NCBI GenBank assembly: GCA_016210745.1
Contig: JACQTO010000103.1
Coordinates: 1-64,000 of the forward strand
Length of the DNA: 64,000 nucleotides
Source of the DNA: Betaproteobacteria bacterium
GTDB taxonomy: Bacteria > Pseudomonadota > Gammaproteobacteria > Burkholderiales > SG8-39
Direction of reading: 5' to 3'
Shown here: positions 36,460 through 44,847 of the stretch, piece after piece
Numbering within the stretch: the stretch's first letter is position 1
Layout of the letters: each line of letters opens with the position of its first letter
Translations under genes and position numbers: made by a program
The notes under the pieces: generated by a model
What the model saw: the letters and a program-made list of their open reading frames with translations, nothing else
What the model was told of the DNA's origin: nothing
Database searches by the model: none

Positions 36460-37237
36460 TAACGCGGTTCCTCAGAAGGACTGCTGACAACTGTTACGCG
36501 TAGCAGGCGGCCCCCGTTGCAGTAACACGGGGGCCTATGAATACATAAGACAACGGAAAGACGGTCTCCCTTTGGGAATAATCGTACTCCGATAGAAGGC
36601 GGCCTGCCAGGATAGGGCAGGATCGGACGGCGTCAATATCCGTTCCTGGCGAAAGCGGACGCTAAATGAACTCGGTGCTGGATGTCTCTTGTGGGTCGCG
36701 AGTGTGAGTTCGCCGTTTTGGGAACCCGGCATTCCCTTGACACCTTGGCCTTCGTCGGCTGACGAACCTACACCGGCCGTAGGGGGCTTGTCCTGTCAAC
36801 GGCAGCTGTGGCCGATCACGCGTCATAGCGGATTCGCTTATGAACGTCGGCTGTCAAGCGTGGACCCGACGCCCCGCGCGGCGACTCCCTTACCTCGCCA
36901 GCGTCTCTTGATGGCCGGGAGCAGCGGTTCACCGTATTTCCTGAAAGCGAACGATGCGAAGGACAGGCGGATTGACCAAAATCTGCTTTGCGGAGCTGTG
37001 CTCAAAAGGCGCTCTCGGCCAGAAGCGGACCAAGAACGATTTCTTCCCCAGCGGTCGTCGAGCTGTTCTCGGTGTATGCTAACGCCGTATGTATTGACGT
37101 GCCGCTTTGCCAATACGAGGCGTATTTTAAGTATTAAGCGCAATCCACGACGCCGAGTTAGGGAGCATGAGAGTTTGGGCGCAATAGCTGCTCTCGAAAA
37201 CAATACCGCTCATTGTTTCTTCTGTGAGGCACCATCC
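36460..37237. other. Gene-free stretch with one hairpin
   Basis: No supported gene. A perfect 9-bp hairpin, GGCCCCCGT (36509-36517) with ACGGGGGCC (36527-36535), lies just upstream of the zinc-ribbon gene and may end incoming transcription, though no T-run follows. A long open frame runs from 36689 into the next gene, but it has no homology before about 37238. Confidence 0.55.
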
Positions 37238-38020
37238 GTGAAAATGCTGCTTGTGGCTTCATTCCTCTCGGCCATTTGCTTCAATACCTCTGCCGCAGAT
37301 TTTTCTTACGGGTCATTTGACGCATCAGTTGATGGAAAGTCCGATGCGGTGATCATCCGTGGAGAAATCAAGAAGGGGGACTACGAACGCCTCAAGAGCT
37401 TTATTCGGCCAGATCCTCAGCGCTTTCTTGAAAAAGGGATTGCCCTAGCATCCTCAGGCGGAGACATCATGGAAGCCATCCGCATCGGAAACCTGATCCG
37501 CTCAACTTATCAGCTAGTGTTTGTCAATCCCGCCGTCGGGCGCTGCGCTAGTGCCTGCTTTCTAATCTACGTCGCCGCTGTTGATCGTAATGCCATAGTT
37601 CTTTCACTTGGAATCCATCGACCGTACTTCTCTTCAGAAGAGTTTTCTCGCCTATCGCTCGCGGATGCCGAAAAGCATCAGATACGCTTGATCCAGAAAG
37701 TACGCAGCTACTTGGAGGAAAATGAGGTCCCAAGTTACCTGATTGAGAAAATGTTTTCTTTGTCCTCGGACGAAATATACTGGCTCAACGGGCAGGACCT
37801 TGATCGTTTGGGTCTGCGGGCCAATTGGTGGGATCAGATTCTTGTCAATCGATGCAATCTCGATAAACGGCTGGAGCGTGGTTTTCTGAAAGGAGGCAAT
37901 TCGCCCCAATTCACAGTTCGCGCGATGCAACATTTGCGTGACATCGGCGCATGTGGTTACAGGATATCTATCACTGAGAGTGAGAACAATTTAGCCAAGC
38001 TACTTCGTTCCGCACAATGA
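37238..38020 (+). CDS. Secreted ClpP-fold protein (COG3904-like)
   Basis: 260 residues from GTG 37238; ATG 37244 is two codons further. The N-terminus has a signal peptide (KMLLVASFLSAICFNTSAADFS). The mature part has the crotonase/ClpP-like order: GEIKKGDYERLKSFI, IALASSGGDIMEAIRIGNLIR, GRCASACFLIYVAAVDR (possible nucleophile serine), IVLSLGIHRPYF (possible catalytic His). This matches periplasmic COG3904 proteins, whose biochemical role is not established. The long upstream extension to 36689 has no family match and no signal peptide, so it is rejected as part of the gene. It is an orphan. Confidence 0.7.
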   Translation: MKMLLVASFLSAICFNTSAADFSYGSFDASVDGKSDAVIIRGEIKKGDYERLKSFIRPDPQRFLEKGIALASSGGDIMEAIRIGNLIRSTYQLVFVNPAVGRCASACFLIYVAAVDRNAIVLSLGIHRPYFSSEEFSRLSLADAEKHQIRLIQKVRSYLEENEVPSYLIEKMFSLSSDEIYWLNGQDLDRLGLRANWWDQILVNRCNLDKRLERGFLKGGNSPQFTVRAMQHLRDIGACGYRISITESENNLAKLLRSAQ

Positions 38021-38466
38021 AAAGCCGTCTGCACACTCATTGCGTGAGCGCTCGTCACATCGCATCCAATCCACGCATTTCGCTTACCAGAGACTGTGAT
38101 AAATGTCACGCAATCCTCAAATACTTGAACCATTCCACCTGCACTCTTCACCTACAACACCGCTCATATTCAACGGCATCGGTTCTTGGTTCGAGAAACT
38201 TCGTGAGTTTCCCGGGAAGCTCATCAAGACTACTCGTTGCGCGAACCGGATATATTGGCTTCAAGGGTGGCTGTGATTTATCACATAGCGGCACTCCTCC
38301 CTAACCAAGTGCTGCTCCTGTCACATGCGGCGCTGGTAAAGCCGCTGAGGAGACGGAGCGGGTAGAGCCCTGTGGATGGACTACCCGTTCTTTTTTTGCC
38401 TCGTGGTTCTTGTGCCACCAGCCCGTCCCCGCGTTATTATTCCCGTAGATCAAGAGCCACTAACCC
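38021..38466 (+). other. Gene gap ending in an intrinsic terminator
   Basis: A 95-codon frame overlapping the previous stop (38017) lacks homology and normal composition. The supported element is the intrinsic terminator at 38356-38397. No promoter could be named. Confidence 0.55.
38356..38397 (+). terminator. Rho-independent terminator
   Basis: GAGCGGGTAG (38356-38365) pairs with CTACCCGTTC (38381-38390) at 9 of 10 positions with a 15-base loop, followed by seven T (38391-38397). It faces the plus strand and sits 335 bases past the ClpP-fold gene. Confidence 0.85.
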
Positions 38467-38808
38467 GTGATCCCCAACCCTGTTGACCTAAGCCACAAAG
38501 CTGTTCTCGATTCACTTCTTCTCAAGATTCCCGGTGTTACAGCCGGGGAGATGACAGGCCTTCTTGCGTATTTCGTCGGCAAAAAGATGTTTGCCTGTAT
38601 TTGCAACGGCGGTGTCGGAATAAGACTCTCTGGCCCCGAGGCAGCGAATCTGCAATTCTCCATGGGAAACGTCGTTCCCTTTCAGCCAAAAGGCACACGG
38701 AGCACCAGGGAGTGGATTCAAATCAACCACGAGAACTCGGTGGACTACGAGAAGGACTTATCCTTGTTTATGGCATCGATTGAATTTGTGAGGCGAGCAA
38801 GGACCTAG
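38467..38808 (+). CDS. TfoX/Sxy N-terminal-domain-like protein
   Basis: 113 residues from GTG 38467. The stretch GKKMFACICNGGVGIRLSGPEAANLQF, then VPFQPKGTRSTREWIQIN follows the TfoX_N pattern: a KMF start, a hydrophobic strand, RL, and F-x-P-x-G-x-x-x-R-E-W. Such standalone domains are common and mostly uncharacterised; in Sxy itself the domain takes part in competence control. No clear Shine-Dalgarno is seen, so the start is uncertain. The next gene, on the minus strand, converges after 12 bases. Confidence 0.65.
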   Translation: MIPNPVDLSHKAVLDSLLLKIPGVTAGEMTGLLAYFVGKKMFACICNGGVGIRLSGPEAANLQFSMGNVVPFQPKGTRSTREWIQINHENSVDYEKDLSLFMASIEFVRRART

Positions 38809-38820
38809 CCATTAGCTCCG

Positions 38821-39210
38821 TCAACCCAAGACCCGAGCCTTATTCCCCTTACGCCTATTTACCCACCACGCACACTCCCCACACGTTTTTCCAGACTCCA
38901 TTCCCAGACCTTCCTCATGAGGACAGCCAATAATCCTGCCATCCATCAGCACCGTCTTCACGGCGTGCTCTTCGACGAGATTCAGAATCTCCTCGTTCAC
39001 GTCGTCGTCGTATCGCAGGTCGCTGGTTACGCTGTGCCAGCGCTCGGTTGCTGAGGGTTTGAACGTCTCGTCGGGGAGGATGGAGACGGTAACTTTCGTC
39101 GCAACCTGGTCGTCCGGGCCGAAATAGGCGACGCTGGCCACGGGGTACCCGGAGGGGCTGCGTGCAGCCATCTGCTCCAGTTCTTTGGTGAATCGCTTTG
39201 CGTGTTTCAC
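38821..39210 (-). CDS. Hypothetical protein with C-terminal Cys/Trp cluster
   Basis: 129 residues from GTG 39210. Visible segments are AYFGPDDQVATKVTVSILPDE, RWHSVTSDLRYDDDVNEEILNLVEEHAVKTVLMDGRIIGCPHEEG and a basic tail with CGECAWWVNRRKGNKARV. The two C-terminal cysteines with the earlier Cys-Pro-His may bind a metal. The family is not recognised. It diverges from the thermonuclease gene with only 25 bases between start codons, so the two probably share a control region. Confidence 0.6.
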   Translation of the reverse strand: MKHAKRFTKELEQMAARSPSGYPVASVAYFGPDDQVATKVTVSILPDETFKPSATERWHSVTSDLRYDDDVNEEILNLVEEHAVKTVLMDGRIIGCPHEEGLGMESGKTCGECAWWVNRRKGNKARVLG

Positions 39211-39235
39211 GGCGATAAGCGTACCCTATCTCACT

Positions 39236-39685
39236 ATGCGCTGGGTTCCCCTTCTGATCGCCCTCTGTGTCTCGCCGGCCTGGGCCGACTTCACCGGTAA
39301 GGTGGTCGCAGTGGCCGACGGTGACACGATCACGGTGCTGAAAGATCGCGAACAGGTAAAGGTGCGGCTAGTCGAAATCGACGCTCCCGAAAAAGGGCAA
39401 GCGTTTGGCAATAAATCAAAGCAGGCGCTGTCTGATCTGGTCTACGGGAAGCAGGTCGAGGTGAAGGAACGAGGGAAGGATCAGTATAAGCGTACCCTCG
39501 GCCGAATATATCGAGATGGGTCCGACGTGAACGCCGAGATGGTCAGACTCGGGATGGCCTGGGTGTACGACAGATACGCGACAGACCGTACCCTTTACCA
39601 AATTCAGACTGAGGCTAAAGCTGAGCGCCGCGGACTCTGGGCTGACCCGAAGCCGGTAGCGCCGTGGGAATGGCGGCGGCGTTAG
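39236..39685 (+). CDS. Secreted thermonuclease (SNase-family)
   Basis: 149 residues from ATG 39236. The signal peptide RWVPLLIALCVSPAWA precedes an SNase OB fold: FTGKVVAVADGDTITVLKDREQVKVRLVEIDAPEKGQAFG, then LVYGKQVEVKERGKDQYKRTLGRIYRDGSDVNAEMVRLGMAWVY. The Asp in DGDT, the Arg in VRLVEIDAPE and the Glu of the E-x-G segment are in the usual catalytic places. These enzymes degrade DNA and RNA, with Ca2+ required in the staphylococcal member. The extension to 39185 is not needed. The gene is followed by the second 45-bp repeat. Confidence 0.9.
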   Translation: MRWVPLLIALCVSPAWADFTGKVVAVADGDTITVLKDREQVKVRLVEIDAPEKGQAFGNKSKQALSDLVYGKQVEVKERGKDQYKRTLGRIYRDGSDVNAEMVRLGMAWVYDRYATDRTLYQIQTEAKAERRGLWADPKPVAPWEWRRR

Positions 39686-39789
39686 ATTTCTGTGGAACTG
39701 GGACTTCAGGCGCTGAAACTCAGCCCGGCGCCCCATGGCTCATTTCCGAATTTGCGGGTGTCAGCCAAAGACATTGACTGGACCGGTAT

Positions 39790-39834
39790 CGACCCTGAAG
39801 GGCCATTCGATCTTCAGCGTTACGGATGGCAGGT
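39790..39834 (+). repeat. 45-bp dispersed repeat, copy B
   Basis: The segment starting CGACCCTGAAGGGCCATTCG repeats 32241-32285 at 41 of 45 positions, in the same orientation, 7.5 kb away. It lies in the 244-base gap between the thermonuclease and the XRE regulator. The pair brackets the block with the GmrSD, ankyrin and thermonuclease genes. Confidence 0.75.
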
Positions 39835-39929
39835 CACGGCATAGGTATCAATCTACTCGATCTATGGCGGTGGCCAAATCTAAGGAATGGAGGGCCTGAC
39901 GATTACGCTACTTGGAGCGAGTCGGCGAC

Positions 39930-40289
39930 TCACTCCTTCTTCTTTCTGAGCGAGAAATAGGCCGCCTTAAACATTGTCTCAAGCGCCTCCGCCTCCCGCG
40001 GAGCTAAAGAAGGGTCCGCACGCAAGGCCTGCGCGAGGACCGCGACCGTTTCCGGTTTTCGTTTTGGAAGTTCTGAATGAACGAAATCCGAGAGGTTAAG
40101 CCCGGCCCAGGCACATAGAGCTGCAATACTTGCCGCATCCGGCTTTCGGCCAGATGCCATGCGTGCTAACGTCGTTGGACTTACACCCGTGTGTTGTGCA
40201 AGCTGCTTCCACGACACGCCCTTGCTTTCAACTGTTGCTTGAAGCGCCCTATAAAATGCCGGGAAATCGAACCCTTTGTCGTGCTTCAT
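39930..40289 (-). CDS. XRE-family HTH repressor of the kinase-TPR module
   Basis: 119 residues. Residues 10-65 have an XRE fold: YRALQATVESKGVSWKQLAQHTGVSPTTLARMASGRKPDAASIAALCAWAGL. The recognition helix is about SPTTLARMA. The C-terminal part (ALETMFKAAYFSLRKKKE) is a helical tail that may dimerise. TGAGGA is a good Shine-Dalgarno before ATG 40289. It is divergent from the kinase gene; two TTGCT-N4-AGCAA palindromes lie in the 130-base gap, so it very probably autoregulates and represses the kinase operon. Confidence 0.88.
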   Translation of the reverse strand: MKHDKGFDFPAFYRALQATVESKGVSWKQLAQHTGVSPTTLARMASGRKPDAASIAALCAWAGLNLSDFVHSELPKRKPETVAVLAQALRADPSLAPREAEALETMFKAAYFSLRKKKE

Positions 40290-40304
40290 TCCATCCTCAG
40301 TCGG

Positions 40305-40363
40305 TTGCTATACAGCAATTGACACCCCCTGAAGCAACATGTAAACTGGTTGCTTAACAGCAA
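40305..40363. promoter_or_regulatory. Two identical palindromic operators around a promoter
   Basis: TTGCT-ATAC-AGCAA lies at 40305-40318 and TTGCT-TAAC-AGCAA at 40350-40363: same arms, same 4-base spacing. Between them on the plus strand are TTGACA (40319-40324) and TAAACT (40342-40347), 17 bases apart. Operator 1 abuts the -35 and operator 2 covers the expected start point. A further AAGCAAC / GTTGCTT inverted pair (40332-40338 and 40349-40355) overlaps the second. This is a classic two-site repressor layout, controlling the kinase-TPR operon and probably the XRE gene. Confidence 0.85.
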
Positions 40364-40419
40364 TTATAAGGTTTGCGGGGGATTGCGCAAGCAATTTCAT
40401 CGGACGGGGAGACATAAAA

Positions 40420-41484
40420 ATGAATGATGCTGCACGCCCTGCTATGGGATTAATTGGGACCACGCTGCCAACTGGGTGGACGCTGGAAGGTGAAATACCC
40501 CCTTACGAAGGTCGGACAGGGGCCACTTTTTGTGTTGGCTACATTGCCAATCGTAATGGTGAGCGAGCATTTATTAAGGTCATTGACCTCATGAATGCCG
40601 CGCACAACCGAACAAATCTCGTGGAATCGCTCCATGAGGCAACATCGGAAATTCTTGCCGAAAGAGCGGTCTTAGCTCTGTGCCATGACAAGAAAATGAC
40701 AAGAATAATTCGGCTGATAGACCACGGGGAATATGAAGTACCTGCGTTTGCCGGGGACCCGCTTGGTAGGGTCCACTACTTCGTTTTTGAGCTAGCCGCT
40801 TCCGATGTAAGGAAGGAAGTTAGCTTTGCTAAAAACGACCAGATTCTTTGGAAATTGCGCGTACTGAAGGACGTAGCGCTTGCGATTGACCAACTCCATC
40901 GTGGCGGCGTTGCTCACCAAGACATTAAGCCGTCCAATGTGCTGTTGATGAAGCCAGCCGAAGATGCAGGCGACCATAAACTGGGCGACTTGGGTCGCGC
41001 AATCAGAATGAACGCTTCCGGCCCGTTTGATGACCACGTGTTTCCAGGCGACGCGCGATACGCTCCATTAAGCGCGTGGTATGGCGTGCGCGACGCCGAG
41101 TGGGTAGATGGGCGAACGTCAGCTGACCTATACATGCTCGGCGTACTCGCTTGTTTCCTGTTTGGTGGAATCAACATTACTCAGCGTCAGATGGTACTTA
41201 TTCCAAACGAGATGAAAGTACCGGACTGGCATGGAACGTTTGAGGCAGTGCTGCCCTTCCTGATAAACGTTCACGCTCAGGTGATGGAGGAGATAGAACA
41301 AGGACTTCCTGATTCGTTTCGAGCTGACCTGTTTGCCGTCATCAAGGAACTTACGCACCCTGACCCCAGGTTGAGGGGAAACCCGCGTGCCCGTGCACGA
41401 GTCGGTCGCCCCCCCGGCACAGAAACATATGTGTCTCGATTTGCGCATCTAGTTAAGGTTGCAGAGTTGAAGAAGAGCTCATGA
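40420..41484 (+). CDS. Ser/Thr protein kinase-like protein
   Basis: 354 residues with a eukaryote-type kinase fold. The ATP-anchoring lysine is K53 in AFIKVID. The catalytic loop is HQDIKPSNVLL with D168 (Q167 replaces the usual Arg). DLG at 190-192 stands for DFG. The SADLYMLGVLACFLFGG helix is the subdomain IX region. The C-terminal part (ELTHPDPRLRGNPRARARVG) resembles the end of the kinase lobe. No membrane span is present, so it is cytoplasmic. GGGGAGA precedes ATG 40420. Its stop overlaps the TPR gene by four bases. Kinases in such modules may phosphorylate host or phage proteins; no target is evident. Confidence 0.87.
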   Translation: MNDAARPAMGLIGTTLPTGWTLEGEIPPYEGRTGATFCVGYIANRNGERAFIKVIDLMNAAHNRTNLVESLHEATSEILAERAVLALCHDKKMTRIIRLIDHGEYEVPAFAGDPLGRVHYFVFELAASDVRKEVSFAKNDQILWKLRVLKDVALAIDQLHRGGVAHQDIKPSNVLLMKPAEDAGDHKLGDLGRAIRMNASGPFDDHVFPGDARYAPLSAWYGVRDAEWVDGRTSADLYMLGVLACFLFGGINITQRQMVLIPNEMKVPDWHGTFEAVLPFLINVHAQVMEEIEQGLPDSFRADLFAVIKELTHPDPRLRGNPRARARVGRPPGTETYVSRFAHLVKVAELKKSS

Positions 41485-43124
41485 GAACACTGGTGCCAAC
41501 CCGTCGCATGCTGCCTCGCTGGCGCGACTCAGCCTCCGCGGTCAAAACCAGGGATGTGCTGGCCGTCCCAAGACAAGCTTCAGTTCCAACAGCCATACTG
41601 TCCGAGCAAGCAGGGGGCTTACGTACCGATTCCAGGGATGCGATTCCAATCAGCTGGCAATCCCAACTCGAACGTGAATTAGCCCTCTGGGAAAAAGCGC
41701 CAACGGTAGGGGTCGCGGCCGATATCCTATCGTTTGCAATATACGGAGATGCCAAGCCCCAACTCCAGCAAGTGGCGCGCTTCATATTGAGCGCACAATC
41801 ACTGAGTGACAATCTCGCATTACGGCAACTCGCTGAGTTTGCATTGTTAGAGCGGGACGCGGTGCTGCCCACTCCAGAAACGGCACTGGCTCCTATGAAG
41901 GCAATCCGACAGCTGCGTCGTCGGCTTCGCTCCTATCCTGACAATCCAGTTGCCCTTGTTGATTTAGCCTGGGTGCATGCACGCCTTGGTAACTCGCATG
42001 CAGCACATCGCGCTTTGATAACTGCAAGAGGCCTTGCACCAACCAATCGGCATATTGTTCGTGCACTTTGCCGCTATCTTGTACATGTAGGCGACGCGGC
42101 CGCCGCGCAGCGGTACCTAGAGCGGACCAGTAGTACGTCACATGACCCGTGGCTCCTATCTGCTTTGGTGGCGGTCTCGCAAATTACTGGAAAACCAGTC
42201 AGAGCATTGAAGCAGGCTCGACGTATGGTTTCGTCAGCGGATATGGCCCCAGGGCATGTTTCAGAACTTGCCGGGTCTCTCGCAGCGTTTGAAATCGAAC
42301 AGGGCAACCTGAAGGAAGGCCGGCGGTTGTTTGACCGTGCGCTCGAGGACCCGACTGAAAACGTACTTGCTCAGGTCCATTGGGTTGCTCGAGAAACAGG
42401 CAGGTCGTTCGAGGTGCGCAACGCCTGGAAAAGCGCTCCAATGGCATATGAGCTTCAAGCGTATGAAGCGTATGTCAATGCCGAACGTGATATTGCATTG
42501 AAGGGCGCGCTTAGCTGGCATGAGGATGAACCTTTTTCAAGTCGACCGGTAATTCTGGCCTCATTTCTTGCCTCACTAGGGGAAGGTCGCGAGGATTACA
42601 TCAGTCTCTGCCAGGATGCGTTGCGCTCGAATCCGGAGGATGAGCGGTTGGAAAGCAATTTGGTCTATCTACTTATTGCGGTGGGGCGGGTGGAGGAAGC
42701 TGAAACACGGTTAAGAAATCTCTTGCGTAGGTCCGTGTCAATTGAGTCCATCGCCAATACAGGTTATCTATACCTACGAGTTGGACAGGAGGCGGACGGG
42801 CGACTGCTTTATGAGAAAGCCGTTGACCAATTTGAAAAACAAGGCGACCAGGAACGGGCTGCGCTGGCATTAGCGTTCTATTCACGCGCCCTACGTGAAT
42901 CGGGTTTTCAGGGATGGCGAGTCCCAATCGAAAGGGCGAAGACTGTCTACGCAAAGCTTAATTCGCCTGCGCTTACCATTCTATCGAACACCATGGCGCA
43001 AGCAGGAGACAGCAGCCTTGCAATACCGCTTCTGCAAAAAAAAGGCGTGCTGAATGCCTGGCGATACAACAAAACTACGAATTGCCTGGTAATTGCACCG
43101 TCTAGAATCCTGCAACTTCGATAG
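41481..43124 (+). CDS. TPR-repeat protein of the kinase module
   Basis: 547 residues. The N-terminal about 70 residues look disordered and basic. From about 75 the chain is helical with tetratricopeptide-like repeats: LRSYPDNPVALVDLAWVHARLGNSHAAHRALITARGLAPTNRHIVRALCRYLVHVGDAAAAQRYL, IEQGNLKEGRRLFDRALEDPTENVLA, RSNPEDERLESNLVYLLIAVGRVEEAETRLRNLL, NTGYLYLRVGQEADGRLLYEKAVDQFEKQGDQERAALALAFYSRAL. The ATG overlaps the kinase stop by four bases. TPR partners often scaffold or sense ligands for kinases. No catalytic domain is seen. Confidence 0.75.
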   Translation: MRTLVPTRRMLPRWRDSASAVKTRDVLAVPRQASVPTAILSEQAGGLRTDSRDAIPISWQSQLERELALWEKAPTVGVAADILSFAIYGDAKPQLQQVARFILSAQSLSDNLALRQLAEFALLERDAVLPTPETALAPMKAIRQLRRRLRSYPDNPVALVDLAWVHARLGNSHAAHRALITARGLAPTNRHIVRALCRYLVHVGDAAAAQRYLERTSSTSHDPWLLSALVAVSQITGKPVRALKQARRMVSSADMAPGHVSELAGSLAAFEIEQGNLKEGRRLFDRALEDPTENVLAQVHWVARETGRSFEVRNAWKSAPMAYELQAYEAYVNAERDIALKGALSWHEDEPFSSRPVILASFLASLGEGREDYISLCQDALRSNPEDERLESNLVYLLIAVGRVEEAETRLRNLLRRSVSIESIANTGYLYLRVGQEADGRLLYEKAVDQFEKQGDQERAALALAFYSRALRESGFQGWRVPIERAKTVYAKLNSPALTILSNTMAQAGDSSLAIPLLQKKGVLNAWRYNKTTNCLVIAPSRILQLR

Positions 43125-43430
43125 TTTGGTCTTGCAAACAGGCGGGCTGCTGTACAAGTAACTTGCCCAGTCTGACCGGCGGCAACGGAGCGTCGAAGCT
43201 TTCATCAGCGGGGCGAGAACGACCTGGAGCAGATCGGCGATGCCACCCCTGATCCGCCGCTACCGTTACTCCGGCGCGCGGGCGCCCAACTCACCCCTGC
43301 CGCTGTGTGAACCGCCTTTGGTCGCGCCTGTACCATGCCCCCGCTGTTCTTTGCAGTCGCCTAGCGATTGCACCTCGCCGAAATCTGACATTCGAATTCA
43401 AAGTGAACCAGTACCTGGAGTGACGAAAAC

Positions 43431-43460
43431 TTGACTTCCGCAAACGATGCAGAATATAGT
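43431..43460 (+). promoter_or_regulatory. Sigma-70-like promoter
   Basis: TTGACT (43431-43436) and TATAGT (43455-43460) are 18 bases apart on the plus strand. Transcription would begin near 43467, ahead of the terminator at 43495 and the HNH gene at 43588. Confidence 0.6.
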
Positions 43461-43494
43461 GCAATTTCAGATAGGTATCAGAACTGTCTCCGAA

Positions 43495-43516
43495 GCTCGC
43501 GCAAGCGGGCTTTTTT
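43495..43516 (+). terminator. Rho-independent terminator
   Basis: GCTCGC (43495-43500) pairs with GCGGGC (43505-43510), one G-U, around GCAA, followed by six T and, after CG, more T. It comes about 30 bases after the promoter start and before the HNH gene. Confidence 0.75.
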
Positions 43517-43587
43517 CGTTTTTTGCGCGTGCTTACCAACGCGTGGTAGGAATGTGATGGGGAGCACACTGGCCTAATGCCTACCGT

Positions 43588-43917
43588 ATGAGCCGATCGA
43601 AGTGGTCAACCGAGTCTCGCCATGCCCGAGGATACGGCGCCGAGTGGGACAAACTCAGGCTGCTGGTGCTCGAACGCGACGGCCATCTGTGCCAGTGCCA
43701 GCACTGCAAGGCCGAGGGCAGGGTGACGCTGGCCACCGAGGTGGACCACGTGGTCAGCCGGGCCAGAGCCACGGCGCTAGGCTGGAGCAAGGCGAGGACA
43801 GAAGATCCGAGCAACCTGCAGGCGATCAACTCCGATTGCCATGTGCGCAAGACCCAAGAAGAGCAGGGCAAGACCGTCAAACCCAAGATCGGACTGGACG
43901 GATGGGCGATTGTCTAG
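43588..43917 (+). CDS. Phage HNH endonuclease
   Basis: 109 residues. Signature segments are ARGYGAEWDKLRLLVLERDGHLCQCQHCKAEGR, then TEVDHVVSRARATA and NLQAINSDCHVRKTQEE: Cys pairs, the D-H of the HNH motif, the N and the second H. HNH proteins of this size lie beside terminase genes in many HK97-like phages and help cut DNA at cos ends. Here it is about 7.7 kb before the small terminase with the accessory genes between, so the order is unusual. It is followed by a 10-G tract. Confidence 0.9.
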   Translation: MSRSKWSTESRHARGYGAEWDKLRLLVLERDGHLCQCQHCKAEGRVTLATEVDHVVSRARATALGWSKARTEDPSNLQAINSDCHVRKTQEEQGKTVKPKIGLDGWAIV

Positions 43918-43918
43918 T

Positions 43919-43928
43919 GGGGGGGGGG
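43919..43928 (+). repeat. Ten-base G homopolymer
   Basis: Ten G in a row directly after the HNH stop, with another G7 tract at 44004-44010. It could be a slippage site or an assembly weak point; it lies outside genes. Confidence 0.7.
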
Positions 43929-44186
43929 TAGTGCACGGGCCGATTGGCTTCTCGCGCCGGACCATCGTGGGAGGGAGATTTTTACAGAAGCGAAATAGAG
44001 GTGGGGGGGTGTCTGGCGAGCGGTGGGCGCTCGTGGCGCAGCCTGGCGCGCTGGTGGTGCTCAGGTTGGCGTGGTGATGCCGCGGGGAAGTGAACTGGTG
44101 GTCTGAGTTCGGCCAATTGCTGCCGTTCGGTTGATACAGAAATGAGGGGATAATGCTATCCAATCTAAACCATCCTGAGGCCGAAC

Positions 44187-44618
44187 GTGAGTAGCTGTTG
44201 TTCATCATCTGGCTGCGACAGCAAGCATCCGAGAAAACACCATTGCCCCGCAAATGACCTAGAGTATTCGGAAGTTTCAGTGCGAACTATCGTTCACCAC
44301 ATCGCGGAGTCGTGGGCGTGGACACCGACCGCCAAGCAATACTATTTTTGTGGTGACCCGGAGTGCGATGTCGCATATTTTGGGGATGACGATTCAGTTG
44401 TCCTTAAGTCCCAGTTGCGGACTCGTATTGGGGTGAAAGAACGAGGCGGCGACGACTTGCTGTGCTACTGCTTCGGGGTCAGCAGGGCTGATTTCGAGCG
44501 CAATCCAGGCATCAAGGATTTCGTGACCGCCCAGACCAAGGCCGGATTGTGTTCTTGTGAAACCAGCAACCCATCGGGGCGTTGCTGCTTAAAAGACTTC
44601 CCCAAGTCTCCAGAGTGA
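44187..44618 (+). CDS. Putative iron-sulfur-cluster-binding metallochaperone (CopZ-like)
   Basis: 143 residues from GTG 44187. Cysteine-rich throughout: SSCCSSSGCDSK at the start, CPANDLEYSEVSVRTIVHHIAESWAW, YYFCGDPECDVAYFG, LLCYCFGVSRADF, LCSCETSNPSGRCCLKDFP. This order matches proteins named putative iron-sulfur-cluster-binding metallochaperones, related to the N-terminal zinc/[2Fe-2S] domain of archaeal CopZ, and often found with mercury or arsenic genes. No such genes are here, so it is an orphan inside the prophage: a cargo gene. Its role in a lysogen is unknown. Confidence 0.83.
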   Translation: MSSCCSSSGCDSKHPRKHHCPANDLEYSEVSVRTIVHHIAESWAWTPTAKQYYFCGDPECDVAYFGDDDSVVLKSQLRTRIGVKERGGDDLLCYCFGVSRADFERNPGIKDFVTAQTKAGLCSCETSNPSGRCCLKDFPKSPE

Positions 44619-44847
44619 ATGTCGCCTTTGGGTTGCTGCCGGCCGCAAAGTGATCGCGCAGCATAACTACTCCGTGGATTTGGTGCGTCGCCACATGTCG
44701 ATTCAATATCAATCACGGAAATCGGATACCCGGAAAGTGAACATCGGCACGCGCGCCGGCGTTGTTAATGATGTCGCAAACGGAGCGTCGTCGAACATAT
44801 CGAAGCGAGTCCGGCGCGTCAGCGGCTGAATTTCATAGATCCTGTGC

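Larger units (their letters stand above)
43125..43587 (+). other. Gap with promoter and terminator between accessory block and prophage
   Basis: No gene is supported. The two clear signals are a promoter at 43431-43460 and an intrinsic terminator at 43495-43516. The transcript between them would be about 50 bases, consistent with attenuation or a small leader at the left edge of the prophage. Confidence 0.55.

Noticed and set aside
36689-37237. N-terminal extension of the ClpP-fold protein
   Set aside because: The added residues show no conservation and would hide the clear signal peptide that begins at 37238.
38017-38304. 95-codon frame overlapping the ClpP-fold gene stop
   Set aside because: Four-base overlap looks like coupling, but the translation is Ser/His-rich and lacks a plausible fold; kept as untranslated.
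44106-44186. MerR-type promoter before the metallochaperone
   Set aside because: TTGATA is present but no -10 at 17-19 bases fits, and no MerR gene or palindrome is visible.
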